From positions 495,804 through 539,731 of the forward strand of contig FN649753.1 of the NCBI GenBank assembly GCA_000310025.1: a DNA stretch of 43,928 nt. The letters run 5' to 3'. The notes under the pieces were generated by a model, which was not told the DNA's origin, ran no database searches, and saw only the letters and a program-made list of their open reading frames with translations. This document shows positions 9,865 through 19,912 of the stretch, piece after piece (position 1 is the first letter of the stretch; each line of letters begins with the position of its first letter). The stretch comes from Ectocarpus siliculosus (lineage: Eukaryota > Sar > Phaeophyceae > Ectocarpales > Ectocarpaceae). Position numbers and translations under genes: made by a program.

Positions 9865-11550
9865 ACGCTTTTTTTTTCGTTCTTGTTGCAGTTAGCTGTA
9901 GCCTACGCGGGTTGTTTCGATGAAGTGAGCATGTTGGATAAAGAATGCAACCCGGGAAGTTGGGTAAGGGGTGTTCGGGTCTGCGTATATACCTCCTCCC
10001 TGTTTGTCTTTTTTCCTCATGAACTTAAGTTTCTCGCGAAGGTGTTTTTTTTTTTTTTTTTGCCAATGGCGGTGGATGCGGTAGGATAGTGCAGCGTTTG
10101 TCGCGTCACTTATGCTGCCGCTCGCTTCGATCGCACCTGTTGTACCGTATGCATAGCCCGAACCTCTTTTTGGAGCTTCGCGCAACAGCAAGACACCCCG
10201 AGATTTGAGACAGCCAAACCAAGAGCCGGCAAACAAAACGAAGCGCTGACAGGAGCCAACCGAGTAGCCGGCGGCCGTACAGGGACGCTGTGATGTGGGC
10301 GACGATGAAAATGCCAAGCGTTGTTTCAATTGTTTTTTTTAGGGATACAGTAATGTTTTCGCCCAGCCCGGTTTGTGTATATACGCGTTTTTCGTGAGGC
10401 GACAGACAGCAGCTGGGAGAAAATAATAGTTGTTGGACTGACCAGCGGCGCAACATTTGTTCTGTGGGATCAAGCCAAACCCGGAAATCTTGGAGCTTGG
10501 TGCAACCGTGTTCCTGCTGAACACGAGTAGGGGACACATTTTCCTAGAGCACCTCCTTTGTGGTGTCGTTTTCTTGTCCTCTCACCCGATACTCGTAAGC
10601 TGGACGGACTCTCAAAATATCTCCGCGCGCTGATATGCAAGGGTTGGTGTTTGTGGATGGGGATTCGTGCGGGCGCTCCGTGAAAGCAACACATACATGC
10701 ACATCCCTTATCATAGAACAACGGGTTTCACTTTCTTTCCTGATCTTATTTTCGCCCCAAGACATTGTGAACCTACAAGAGAGAACTCGCCGGCCATTTC
10801 GTGCTTGCCCGCCCCACCTATCGTTGCTTGAACTGGTCTAAAAACGCAGCAACTTCTCGTAATCTTCCAGAAAAAGGGCTAACAAGAACGCACCAAACAT
10901 AGATACGAATACGAAGGAGGACGTATGTAGATACCGCGTGAATATTGAAGCAGTTAGTTGCTCTCCGCCCTTAGGCATCTATCAACATTATGTCTGCGGT
11001 ATATACCTGGAAAGACACCTCAAGGCAATTTGAAGTTAAATCTCTCGGACTCGTCTTGGGTACAACACGGTCCGATCAAACACAAGCGCGGCTATCCCTG
11101 CACGCCCCGCTTCATCCCGTCCGGGTCGTACACGCGAGACCCGTCTCATTTCACCAATCGAGTTTTCTCGAGACGCAGCCCTAGTAAAGCTCGCGACACA
11201 CTCAACGACAAAAAGTCGCAGCGCTCTCACACATCAAAAACCATAAGCTGTAAGTCCGGCCCATTCCACGTGGTCACCCACGGCAGGACCACCAAGAGGC
11301 GAAACCCGGGGATGATACGAAGGTGTCCCCTACCCAACTAGCCCCACAATGCTCTCTTGCGGCATCGCCAAAACAATTCCGCGAAAAACCACCCTCGGCG
11401 TGACAAGCTTGTCGCGGCCGTCCGGGCTCGGGCCTTCCTTCGACGACGCTTCCACCCAGGACCCCAAACAAACTTTTTTTTCCGTCAAAAATGAAAAAGG
11501 TTTTCTTGCAACACACCACAATAAAAACAAAAATTGGGCCTGAGATATGG
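9865..11550. other. Convergent intergenic region, lipase and golgin 3' ends
   Basis: About 1.7 kb between two facing stop codons. I see no convincing coding exon: the open frames are short and lack a family signature. It holds a copy of the GCTTTATCCAACATG repeat family (about 9925-10042, minus orientation) and poly(T) runs (for example about 10045-10060). The rest is unassigned and should include both 3' UTRs. Confidence 0.5.
9925..10042 (-). repeat. Dispersed repeat with GCTTTATCCAACATG core, copy 1
   Basis: On the minus strand it reads TCGCGAGAAACTTAAGTTCA, then TGAGGAAA, then CCCTTACCCAACTTCCCGGG, then CTTTATCCAACATG. The same blocks in the same order occur on the plus strand at 12236-12372 and 42966-43108. 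Confidence 0.6.
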
Positions 11551-14500
11551 TCATGCGATTGCGCCGCCGCCGCTCATTCGTCTCGCTCCCCCTCCTGCGG
11601 CCACCGCCGGTGATGCTGGCGACGATTGGGTGCCCCCCGCCCCCCCCGCTGCCGGGGCGCTCCCTGCGAACATGCCCGTGAAGTTCGACATCCACGCTAC
11701 GGTCTGCGCTTGTCTTGCTTCCTTCAGGTCTTGTCGCTCCTGAAAAGACGACAAAAAAATCCGGTGTAGCGGAGGAGGGGCAAAAACACAAACCACGTCT
11801 GAGACTGACGTTTTTTCATTGGTCAGACGGTGGTTAGCGCAGTCGACGCAAACTACGAAAAACACACACTAAAGTGAGACGGGAACCTCGCTGGAGAGCA
11901 GGGTTAGCATGCGCGCGAAGGTGTGCGCATCGGCGCAAAGCTCTGCCGTGCTGCCTACACGGCAAGAGCAAGAGTAGTTGACGGGGACCGAATCGATGGC
12001 AAGAGGAAACGACCGGGGCTGAACGTCATAAACGAAGATGCATCGAGGGATTTGACACAAAAAATAATCTTCCTGCATACAGCAGGGGAGACCGCAGTTT
12101 TTCACAATCCGTTCTGTCCGACCATTTTTCATACACGAATGAAGATGGATTGGTTCTGTCTAGAACAAAACAATAAAAAAACTTGAGCGGTGAGCGCGGT
12201 TTGTCCGTCGGTCGGTCGACTCTCCTGGGACCGCCGTCGCGCGATCAATAAGTTTATGAGGAAATAGAACAGGAACGGGGGCCGCAGACCCTATGCCCTA
12301 ACCCTTACCTTACCCAACTTCCCCGATTGTATGCTTTATCCAACATGTTTACATAATACGAAACACCCTGCCAAGTCTACTGCTCTCCTGCCAAAACACA
12401 CCCACACGCACAAGCACTGGTACGACGCACATACAACAGAGTAGACGGCGGTAGAGAAGAGAAGAGACCAGGTATTCGAGTGCGTCAGCATATCAGGCAG
12501 CGTAGCAAGCAAGGTAGCAAAGCGACTCTGTACGTGTGGAAGATACGAACTTGTTGTGTTATATGCATAAGGAATAAAAATAAAAATAAATGACCATACA
12601 TGCGCGTGCGTGAGCATATCAGCAAGCGTAGCAAGGTAGTGGAGTGCTACCCTATTCCAGACTCTCTATCTGTGGAAGAGATGTGTTTGTTGTTATAACA
12701 ACGAAAAAAATGAAAAGAGAGGAAGACACGCCTCCGCACCTGCTCCGAAAACTGGAGCACCGTCGCGATCGCGCGCTCCATGTGCTCGCGGGCCTCCCCC
12801 TCATCCGTCCCCAGGTACTTGAGCATCAGGTTCTTCAGATACTGAAGCTTGGGGTCCTGCAATTCTAAACCCTCCCCGCCGCCGCCGCCGGCTGCCCCCG
12901 CGCCCTGCAACGTGTGCAGCGTGGTTGCACCGTAGGGCAAGGGTTTATGAGTCCGACGCATCGTACCTCTTGACGATCGCATCTGTCGGAAGCGCTTTTG
13001 TTCTCCTGGGGCGCATCCATAAATGATCTGTCTGGCGATCTGGAAAACCCGGGGCTTTGTTTCGATAAAACCGTCCGTCTACCTACGATTTCACTGATTG
13101 AGGCTGCCCCCCCCCCCCCCTTGTTTGGCCTTCCGTTCCGTGCGTCAGGTAGGCACTCTGAACGCCCTTCCTTCACCCATTGCACGCACGAAAAGACCTA
13201 GTACCGGGCTACGGGCAACGAGCTAGCAGCGGCTCCGACCCAAAGCCACTCAGGCATGCTAACTCTGTTTCCTCGCGCACGGGAGCTCCGTGGGGGCACA
13301 GCAGTAGATTGACCCCCCCGCCCTCTCTCGAAATTGCGACACGGAACCCCCGACAACACGTACATCATGCCAAGCAACGTCAAGGGTACCGATACAGCGA
13401 CGACAAATAATGTGCACTGCTGGAGACGGTGGTGGCGGGGTTCAGTGTACACGTGCCACAGGCGACGTCACAAGCGGCTAAAGACAGCAGCTGAAACCAA
13501 ACACGCCTCCCTCCCTCCTACCTCCAGACACAAACGAGGCATGTACAGCAGTAGCGGTGCCGGTATAATGCCGGTGAAAATCGCGTGACGCAGATGGAAT
13601 ATTCAAGTTGTTTCATACGCTGAATAATGCCGGTTGCCCCGAAATAAGGCCGGTTCAAGGGGCTGGCACCTACCGTACCGCCATTATACCGGGACCACTG
13701 CTGCTGTACAGCCACAACATACATCGACGGCCGAATAAAACAAAAAAAAAACATGTTTGTATGTACCTGTATCGCGTGCATGGCTTTCTTTCGGTAGAGG
13801 CGGTACTCCTCCTTTAGGTCCTGGTATTTCTTCATCAGTGATGCCACGGCCTCGCCCTGGCCTCCCCCTCCTCCCCCCCTGCCCCCGCCGGAGCCGCTTC
13901 CGCCATCGCCCTTTAACATGTCCAGTTTCGCTACGGCATCTTCCTGCGAGGACGGAGAAACGAGGACGCTTCACTTTTTCATAGGAATTTTCCTTGTGCC
14001 AAAAAAAAAAAATATATATATATGGGGGTACGACAACGGTAAGGCTGTCGTTCAAGTGTCTCGTCCAGCTCATTGTCAATTCGCCTGCGTGAGTGCGACT
14101 AAAATAACTTGAGGAACTTTCTCGGCACAAGCAACCAAAAAGCGATATCGCCAGGTCTACGCAAACGTAACAAGGGCTAGAGCGGCACATACGTCTATCA
14201 AGACATAGAACAGGGGTGGGGATTTGCCGAAAAGTTGGATAAGATGCTAACGTTGGCCTATCAGGTTCAACTCCAAGCCAATACTCGGGGCGCTACAGCA
14301 GCGACACAGTGACATAACCTAGTACTAGGAAGATAGCAACACCTTCTTCCGAGCAACCCTCCAAACGCGTCAACATCGTCTACGGAGCGGAGGAAAATAT
14401 GTGTATCGTGTACCTTTTCCAAGCTAAGTCGTGTGCAATTTCCAAGCCAACTCGTGTACCTTTTTTCGAGCCAAAATCGTGTACCCATTTCCAAGAAAAA

Positions 14501-17500
14501 CCGTGTACCTTTTTCCAAGCCAAATCGTGAACCCATTTCCAAGCCAAATCGTGTGTACCCATTTCCAACCCAAATCGTGTGTACCCATTCTCCAAGCCAA
14601 ATCGTGTACCTTTTCCAAGCTGAGCTTCTCGTAGCGCTGCCGCCACTGGGCGGCAAGCGCGGTGTCGCCCCCCTCTCTCTTGAGCACCTCGGTCTCCTTT
14701 ACCTGTTTCTGGTACGCCTGTCTCCAGCTCTGCACTCGCGAAGAGGAGGAGGCAGCAACAGCAGTGGACGAAAGCGAGATGGGACCAAAAGACAAAAATG
14801 AACAAAAAAAACAGCGGGCGGTTCAATGCGAGACGGCCGAAACATGAGGGGGGGGGGGGGATACGGTTGGCGGTGGTATTCACATGTCGTCGTCGATGAG
14901 GTGGACCAATCAGAGATGGAAACAGAAATGCACCTTGCTATGAAACAACGACAACGGTAACGATACCGACCAAAACAACCACCACAAATTGCGGTGGTCG
15001 ATCTTAATACGTCCAAGCAACTTTCCCCCCAAAACAAACACCGCGCAAGACACTATCGTTACCCCCCCCCCCCCCCCCCACCAGGTTGCCGGGGGTTTTT
15101 CGCCTTTTTTTTTTTTTTGCGGCTACCATGAATGATGGTCGAGTAGATCATGTTGTGCGGGGTCGAGAACCCTCACTCCGCGCAAGGGGGATAATCGCAC
15201 CACGTTGTGTTAAATTGATCAAGCACCCTCGAGGCAGTTACACAGTGCTTACAACTGTCTCTGGGAGTGAAAGCACCAGAAAATAAATTAAGTCATACGC
15301 AGCTGTCATCCGTACGCAAGGAAGTAAGCACAAGATGCCGAACACGCTTAGCAGGATGCAGCGCACCCTTCATGCGACTCGCCGAATACCTCACGGAGCT
15401 TCGCGCTCGGTGATGTGAGAGCCTGGTCCTGTGAGAAACCCCGGCGTGCTCCGTCCCGGCTTTGTAGGGATGCGAGGTCAATGGTCTAACGACTACGGCA
15501 TGCACGACTATGAGTACCCCCCCCCCCCCCCCCCCACCCAACGGTCTGCTCACCTCCTCCTTGTCCGTGAGCTCGTCCCTAACCCGCTGCAGTTCATCCT
15601 CCAGCGCGTGAACCTGCTCCTTGTCGACCGCCGCGCCCTGCCCCGAGATGCGCCGCTGCTTCTCGGCGATGCTCTCGGCGGACACCTGCCGGATCTCGGC
15701 CTCCCGCTGCTTCCTCCCTAGCTCCGACTTGACTCTGAACTTGCGGTACTCCTCGCGGATGCTCGCCACTTGCTTGCGAGCGTCTTCCAGCTGTGGCGGA
15801 CCGGGCCACGCCAGAGAGAGAGAGAGAGAGAGAACGGGGCGCGAGCGAGAAACGGGCGTGTCAGCACGTGTGTGTGTGTTTGTGTGTTTTTTTTGTCCTC
15901 CTAGCATCCACCGCCCTCACCGGCTGACCAATGGAAAGACGGCAGTCTCAGTGCCGTTGAAAACACGAAATGCTTCTGAAGGCCATGATCTGGGACCCCC
16001 CGTGAGGGGGCGTCATGGGGGGCGCTGTACTATGCATGTGTGTGTGTATGTTTCTTAATACTAGCATCGACCGCGCTAACCGGCTGACCAATGAAAACAC
16101 GTCTGTCTTATGAAGCGGGATAAAAAAAAACACACACTATTTCTAAATCAAAGGGTAAGGGTTCAACCGACGGGGGGGACGCAGGAGTTGGGCGACTGGA
16201 CAACGGCAGTGTGCTGCTTCTTAAGTACAACGAGAAGACTCAGAGCAAGTGTGTGCGTGTGTGATGTGTTTTTCTTTGAACTAGCATCGACTGCGCTAGC
16301 CCGCTGGCCAAAGAAAACCCGTTAGTCTTTAATAGCGGGATAATATAANNNNNNNNNNNNNNNNNNNNNNNNNNNNNNNNNNNNNNNNNNNNNNNNNNNN
16401 NNNNNNNNNNNNNNNNNNNNNNNNNNNNNNNNNNNNNNNNNNNNNNNNNNNNNNNNNNNNNNNNNNNNNNNNNNNNNNNNNNNNNNNNNNNNNNNNNNNN
16501 NNNNNNNNNNNNNNNNNNNNNNNNNNNNNNNNNNNNNNNNNNNNNNNNNNNAAAACCTTGTCCTCCCAATAAAAAAAAACGGGGCCCCCCCCCCCCCCCC
16601 CCCCCCTCTTTGCTCTCGCTCACCACCGTCGCCGACTCTTCCGGTGACAGCGACACCGGAGGGATGTTGAGCGGCTCCCCCACGTTGACGCTGTTGGCAA
16701 ACTCGGAGACGGCAGCCTCGTCCGCGAAGCCTGCCCAACACAAGGGCAAGGGAAGGCCGCGCAGCAAGAGCAGATAAATACCCGATTTCGAGTAGAATAA
16801 ACGGGTGTAAGTGGAACATCCACAATGAACATGTAGGTCGTTTGTCCACCGACATGAAAAACCCGTCTAACAGTCGCCGCCAACCAAACAGTTCGAAAAC
16901 GGTCATGATCTAACCGCGCCCCATTTCATCGAGCTGCACGCATGCATGTAGAGAATCGGCCAGTAGCCTTCGCGCGAGGACATTACGCTTGGGTGTAGGG
17001 GTAAGGGATAGGAACAGGGATAGGGATAGGGATACGAAACCCCCCTCTCTACCTCTCTGTATCACAAATAACGCTCCAACGTCCTCCCGAAGGCCGGCCG
17101 AAGATCCCGCGTGATGGTTCCTCCAAAAGAGAAGGGCGTGCGGACTCACCCTTCCAGCCCTGAGTCTCGTACTCGTCATCGTACTCCACCAGCAGCCACC
17201 ACATGCCTCCCTCGCGAACCCTCCGGAGTAGCTGCAGCGGCGTGGCTCCAGCGTGTTCGTCGTCTCTGTTTTTGTTTCGTTGTTCGTCATGTTTGCCAAG
17301 CCCCACGACGGCAGGTTTGGTTCAGATTAATCGTGCTCCCGACAAAAAAGGTCAACGAAAACCACCGTACGAGGCGGAGAGATGGCACCCCCCATAAGAT
17401 CGATTGTCAAAGCTTGATTGCTTCACAACTAAATCAGATTGTTCCGACACAAATTATGGTGGTTTTGGGAACATCTCGTCGAGGGAAATCCGTTGACGTA

Positions 17501-19617
17501 TCGGGCTCTTTCCGCACCACCCATTTGTTTGTGGAGCAATTGAGCTTTGAAAGTCGGTCTAGCCTTGGTGCCATGTCTCCGCCACTTACTTACGGTATGG
17601 ATTTTGCACAGGAGACCTCAAGAGGTGTGTATGCGTACGTGCTGCCGTGCTTCTGCTCGGGTGTGACCGCCTGCGTAGATATAGACATGTAAATGTAGGC
17701 TACCTGTACAGATGTTTCCGTACTTAGCACCAGCTGGTATCACTGATATAAACCATCAGTGTATGGGCTTAAAAATACTCGAAATAAGTCCAGTCCCCAG
17801 CCGGTTTTCCTCCACTCACTGAAAGGTCTCCAACACATCCCGTTCGACTGCTGTGCGTATATATATCTCGAACGGGTGGTATTTCTGTGTGTGTGTTTAT
17901 TCTTCCTAAAAAATACCTATATGCACACAGAGAGACTACGCGTTCAAGATCTAGCCACGGTCGAAAGGGATGTGGTGGAGTCTTTTCAGTGAGTGGAGGA
18001 AAACCAGCTGGAAACTGGGCATATTTTGAGTTTGTTTAAGCCTGTACACCGAATTGTATCAGTATGCCAGCTGGTGGTAAGAACAACATAGGTATTTGAT
18101 TTCGTTCTTCTTATGTTCGGCGTGGTTCGCTGGGCTCTTTGAGTCCAAACACGTCAGCTGTGTGGGCTGTTCGGGCTTGTGCAAGATGGTCACAGCAGCT
18201 GGCAGTCAGCTTTTTCGAGGGCTCTCCTTGGTCTTGCACCGCCTCTTTGATGGCGCTCTGTTCTCTCATGACTCCACCCACGTCGGGGGAATCCTTTCGA
18301 TGATCAAGTAAGATCGTTTCGACATCTGAGCGGCAACGTTTGGGTTTGAAGACTTGTACTCACGCCGCCGGTGCTGCTGCTACTGCTGTGTACCGCATGT
18401 TTCGCCCTTGGAAATATATGGCCGTCCATTGCCAGTTGTGCGGGTCAAGCCGGGACCCAGCGGTGCATGTGTCCACACCCGAGCAGTCAGTAGGCCGCGG
18501 CGCTGATTGTGCAACCCTTATGTGACTGACTAAATTGTGGATCTTCCACGTGTGTGAACATGTGGAACTCCCGCGTGTGTTTTTTTTTCGGAGGAACTCT
18601 GCTGCATGTGTCCCCGCACGGCGCGAGCACGCGCGCACGCGATCTATTCGCGCTGTATAGCCCTTGGTCGGCAGTGCTCAGAACACCAAAAACTGTATAG
18701 CTAGGAAGAGTAACCTCACTGCTATCCTCACCCCAGAGTGGGGTTAGTCACAAAAGGGTTAAACGTCTCCACGAAACCTGTACCCTACGCAATACATGTG
18801 ATCTTGCTCTCTCTCAGAGGCAAGGGGTACTGATACAGCAGTTTATTGCACCCAGCTACTGTTACCCTACCGGTGCTGTTACGAGTCGACATGTCGCTCG
18901 TCGGTTTGTGTTGCTAACTTGTGCGCTTCCACCGTCGAACCCTCCCAACAAAAATAGGGAACACAGCAGGCTTTGCAGCTGTAAAAGCTAGCTGCTGTTT
19001 AGAACAGGTATCGGCTGCTGTCACATCACACCTTGCATGCTGCTCAGCTACTGCTGTACACGTTCTGCATCACGCTGCTCACATCCGGCCTCGCTTGGTC
19101 GACACACGCCCCAAGCTAGCAGTTACGAGTATCGACCAACACACGCGGATCGCACGAACGAACCTTCGGCGTGCGTTCTCCGCGGCACCCAACGCTTCTC
19201 GCAACGCAGCGAGCTGACCGTCCTTCTCCGTGATCTGCCTCTGGTTCTCCTCGATGCTTCGCCGGGCGAGCGACAGCAACCTCTTGAACTTGGCCAATGT
19301 TTCCTGGACGGGGTACCGACGTGAGTGGCGCGAGTGAGCGAGCGACAGCAGAGACACTACCAAAGGGCTCCGCCATCATCCCCCTATCAAAGGGGAGTGC
19401 ACCTCAGTGTGTGCGGTGGGTGGTCTATCTCTGTCGGAGGAACACCGAGGCGGAGGTCCCGGGGAGCAAAGATGAAAAGGCGTGTTGTTCTGCCAAATTC
19501 TTGCGCACAAACCTGAACGTTTTCCTGCTCAGCGGTGCCATCCCCTCCACCTCCCGGCCCCCTCGACACCCCAGCCATGGCGGCCTTGCCGTTCGTACTC
19601 GGTTCCACCACAGACAT
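11551..19617 (-). CDS. GRIP-domain coiled-coil protein (golgin)
   Basis: Predicted Golgi-associated tether of 436 residues. Exons in coding order: 19513-19617, 19164-19303, 17150-17220, 16624-16730, 15554-15790, 14610-14729, 13767-13943, 12740-12904 and 11551-11739; successive phases (0,2,1,0,0,0,0,0) all join. Exon 2 (FKRLLSLARRSIEENQRQIT) and exons 5-7 (REEYRKFRVKSELGRKQREA, KKYQDLKEEYRLYRKKAMHA) form heptad-rich coiled coil. Exon 8 holds the GRIP core, LQYLKNLMLKYL then TVLQFSEQ, with the Tyr that in golgins contacts Arl1. A 62-residue Ala/Gly/Ser tail follows, so GRIP is not quite C-terminal. Exon 3 encodes an unusual segment, MWWLLVEYDDEYETQGWKG. The N gap falls in intron 4 and could hide an exon, though phase 0 to 0 does not need one. 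Which golgin class it belongs to is undecided. Confidence 0.85.
11801..11854 (-). repeat. Short dispersed repeat, TGACCAATGAAAA family
   Basis: On the minus strand: GCGTCGACTGCGCTAACCAC then GTCTGACCAATGAAAAAACG and TCAGTCTC. It starts about 60 bp upstream of the last golgin exon. Other copies are at 15901-15950, 16061-16112, 16281-16347, 27566-27637 and 39437-39486. Confidence 0.65.
12236..12372 (+). repeat. Dispersed repeat with GCTTTATCCAACATG core, copy 2
   Basis: AAGTTTATGAGGAAATAGAA, a CCCTAACCCTTACC tract that looks like degenerate telomere repeat, CTTCCCCGATTG, then GCTTTATCCAACATGTTTAC. It closely matches 42966-43108. It lies in the last golgin intron. Confidence 0.65.
14405..14609 (-). 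repeat. Minisatellite duplicating a 5' splice junction in the golgin gene
   Basis: About nine units of 21-28 bp with the pattern TTGGAAAAGGTACACGA then TTTGGC (minus strand) run inward from the donor of the exon ending at 14610. Most units contain a G-GTACAC donor-like sequence. The last unit (about 14405-14430) repeats the true exon-intron junction exactly over some 21 bases. Reading on from the exon into the array stays open until a stop at 14424-14426. Confidence 0.75.
15431..15517 (+). repeat. Dispersed repeat, TACGGCATGCACGGCTACGAGTAC family, copy 2
   Basis: CCCCGGCGTGCTCCGTCCCG, TAGGGATGCGAGGTCAATGG and TCTAACGACTACGGCATGCA, then a poly(C) run. It sits about 37 bp from the golgin exon border at 15554, in the same relative position as copy 1 next to VPS18. 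Confidence 0.7.
15901..16347 (+). repeat. Three copies of the TGACCAATGAAAA repeat in one intron
   Basis: Copies at about 15901-15950, 16061-16112 and 16281-16347 share CTAGCATCNACNGCNCTNNC then CGGCTGACCAATGAAAACAC or close variants. The second and third also share AGCGGGATAA near their 3' ends. GTGTGT/T-rich sequence precedes each. All are in golgin intron 4, next to the N gap. Confidence 0.65.
16349..16551. other. Assembly gap (203 N)
   Basis: A run of N inside golgin intron 4. Repeat copies lie on the left and an A-run plus a run of about 24 C on the right, typical sequence for a failed join. The gap length may be an estimate. Confidence 0.98.
17365..17595. mobile_element. MITE family copy B
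   Basis: The left end CCGTACGAGGCGGAGAGATG, then TCAAAGCTTGATTGCTTCAC, is mirrored on the right by GTGGAGCAATTGAGCTTTGA and CCATGTCTCCGCC...TACGG. It lies in golgin intron 2. Same family as copy A, by the shared GAGATGGCACCCC end and the TCAAAGCT core. Confidence 0.7.
17723..18081. mobile_element. Element of about 360 bp with inverted repeats of about 120 bp
   Basis: The left arm starts CTTAGCACCAGCTGG and contains CAGCCGGTTTTCCTCCACTC and ACACATCCCGTTCGAC. The right arm is its imperfect reverse complement: GTCGAAAGGGATGTG, GAGTGGAGGAAAACCAGCTG, ending CCAGCTGGTGGTAAG. Only about 110 bp of A/T-rich sequence separates the arms. It has no coding capacity, resembles a foldback/MITE element, and lies in golgin intron 2. 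No clear target-site duplication. Confidence 0.7.
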
Positions 19618-19912
19618 GGCGCGTGCGGCCAGCGTTATGCTGCCAGCGGTTCGGTGTGCTGTGCAGCGTGCAGTGGTGCGGTGGGTAGCCCCCCCCCCCC
19701 CGCCCCACCTATGCACGTTGCTATGTGCGGGCCCCCGCTACTCTTATCTCTTCTGGGCCCGCACACCAGCGCGCGCTTGAGGGTAGAGAGCCACTAAAGT
19801 GCTAAGTTCTCCCAGCGACTCGGCCCGGTGCGTGCTCTCGCAGTCTCGGGGGGTTGTAATATCAGGTCGGGGTGGGGGGAAAGGTGGACCAGAATATATC
19901 ACCAAAAATAAT
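19618..19912. promoter_or_regulatory. Divergent intergenic region between the golgin and NF-YB1
   Basis: These 295 bp separate two opposed start codons and must hold both promoters. There is a C-run (about 19688-19700), GC-rich sequence and no clear TATA box. I see no CCAAT or ATTGG pentamer, so there is no visible sign of NF-Y self-regulation here. Confidence 0.5.
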
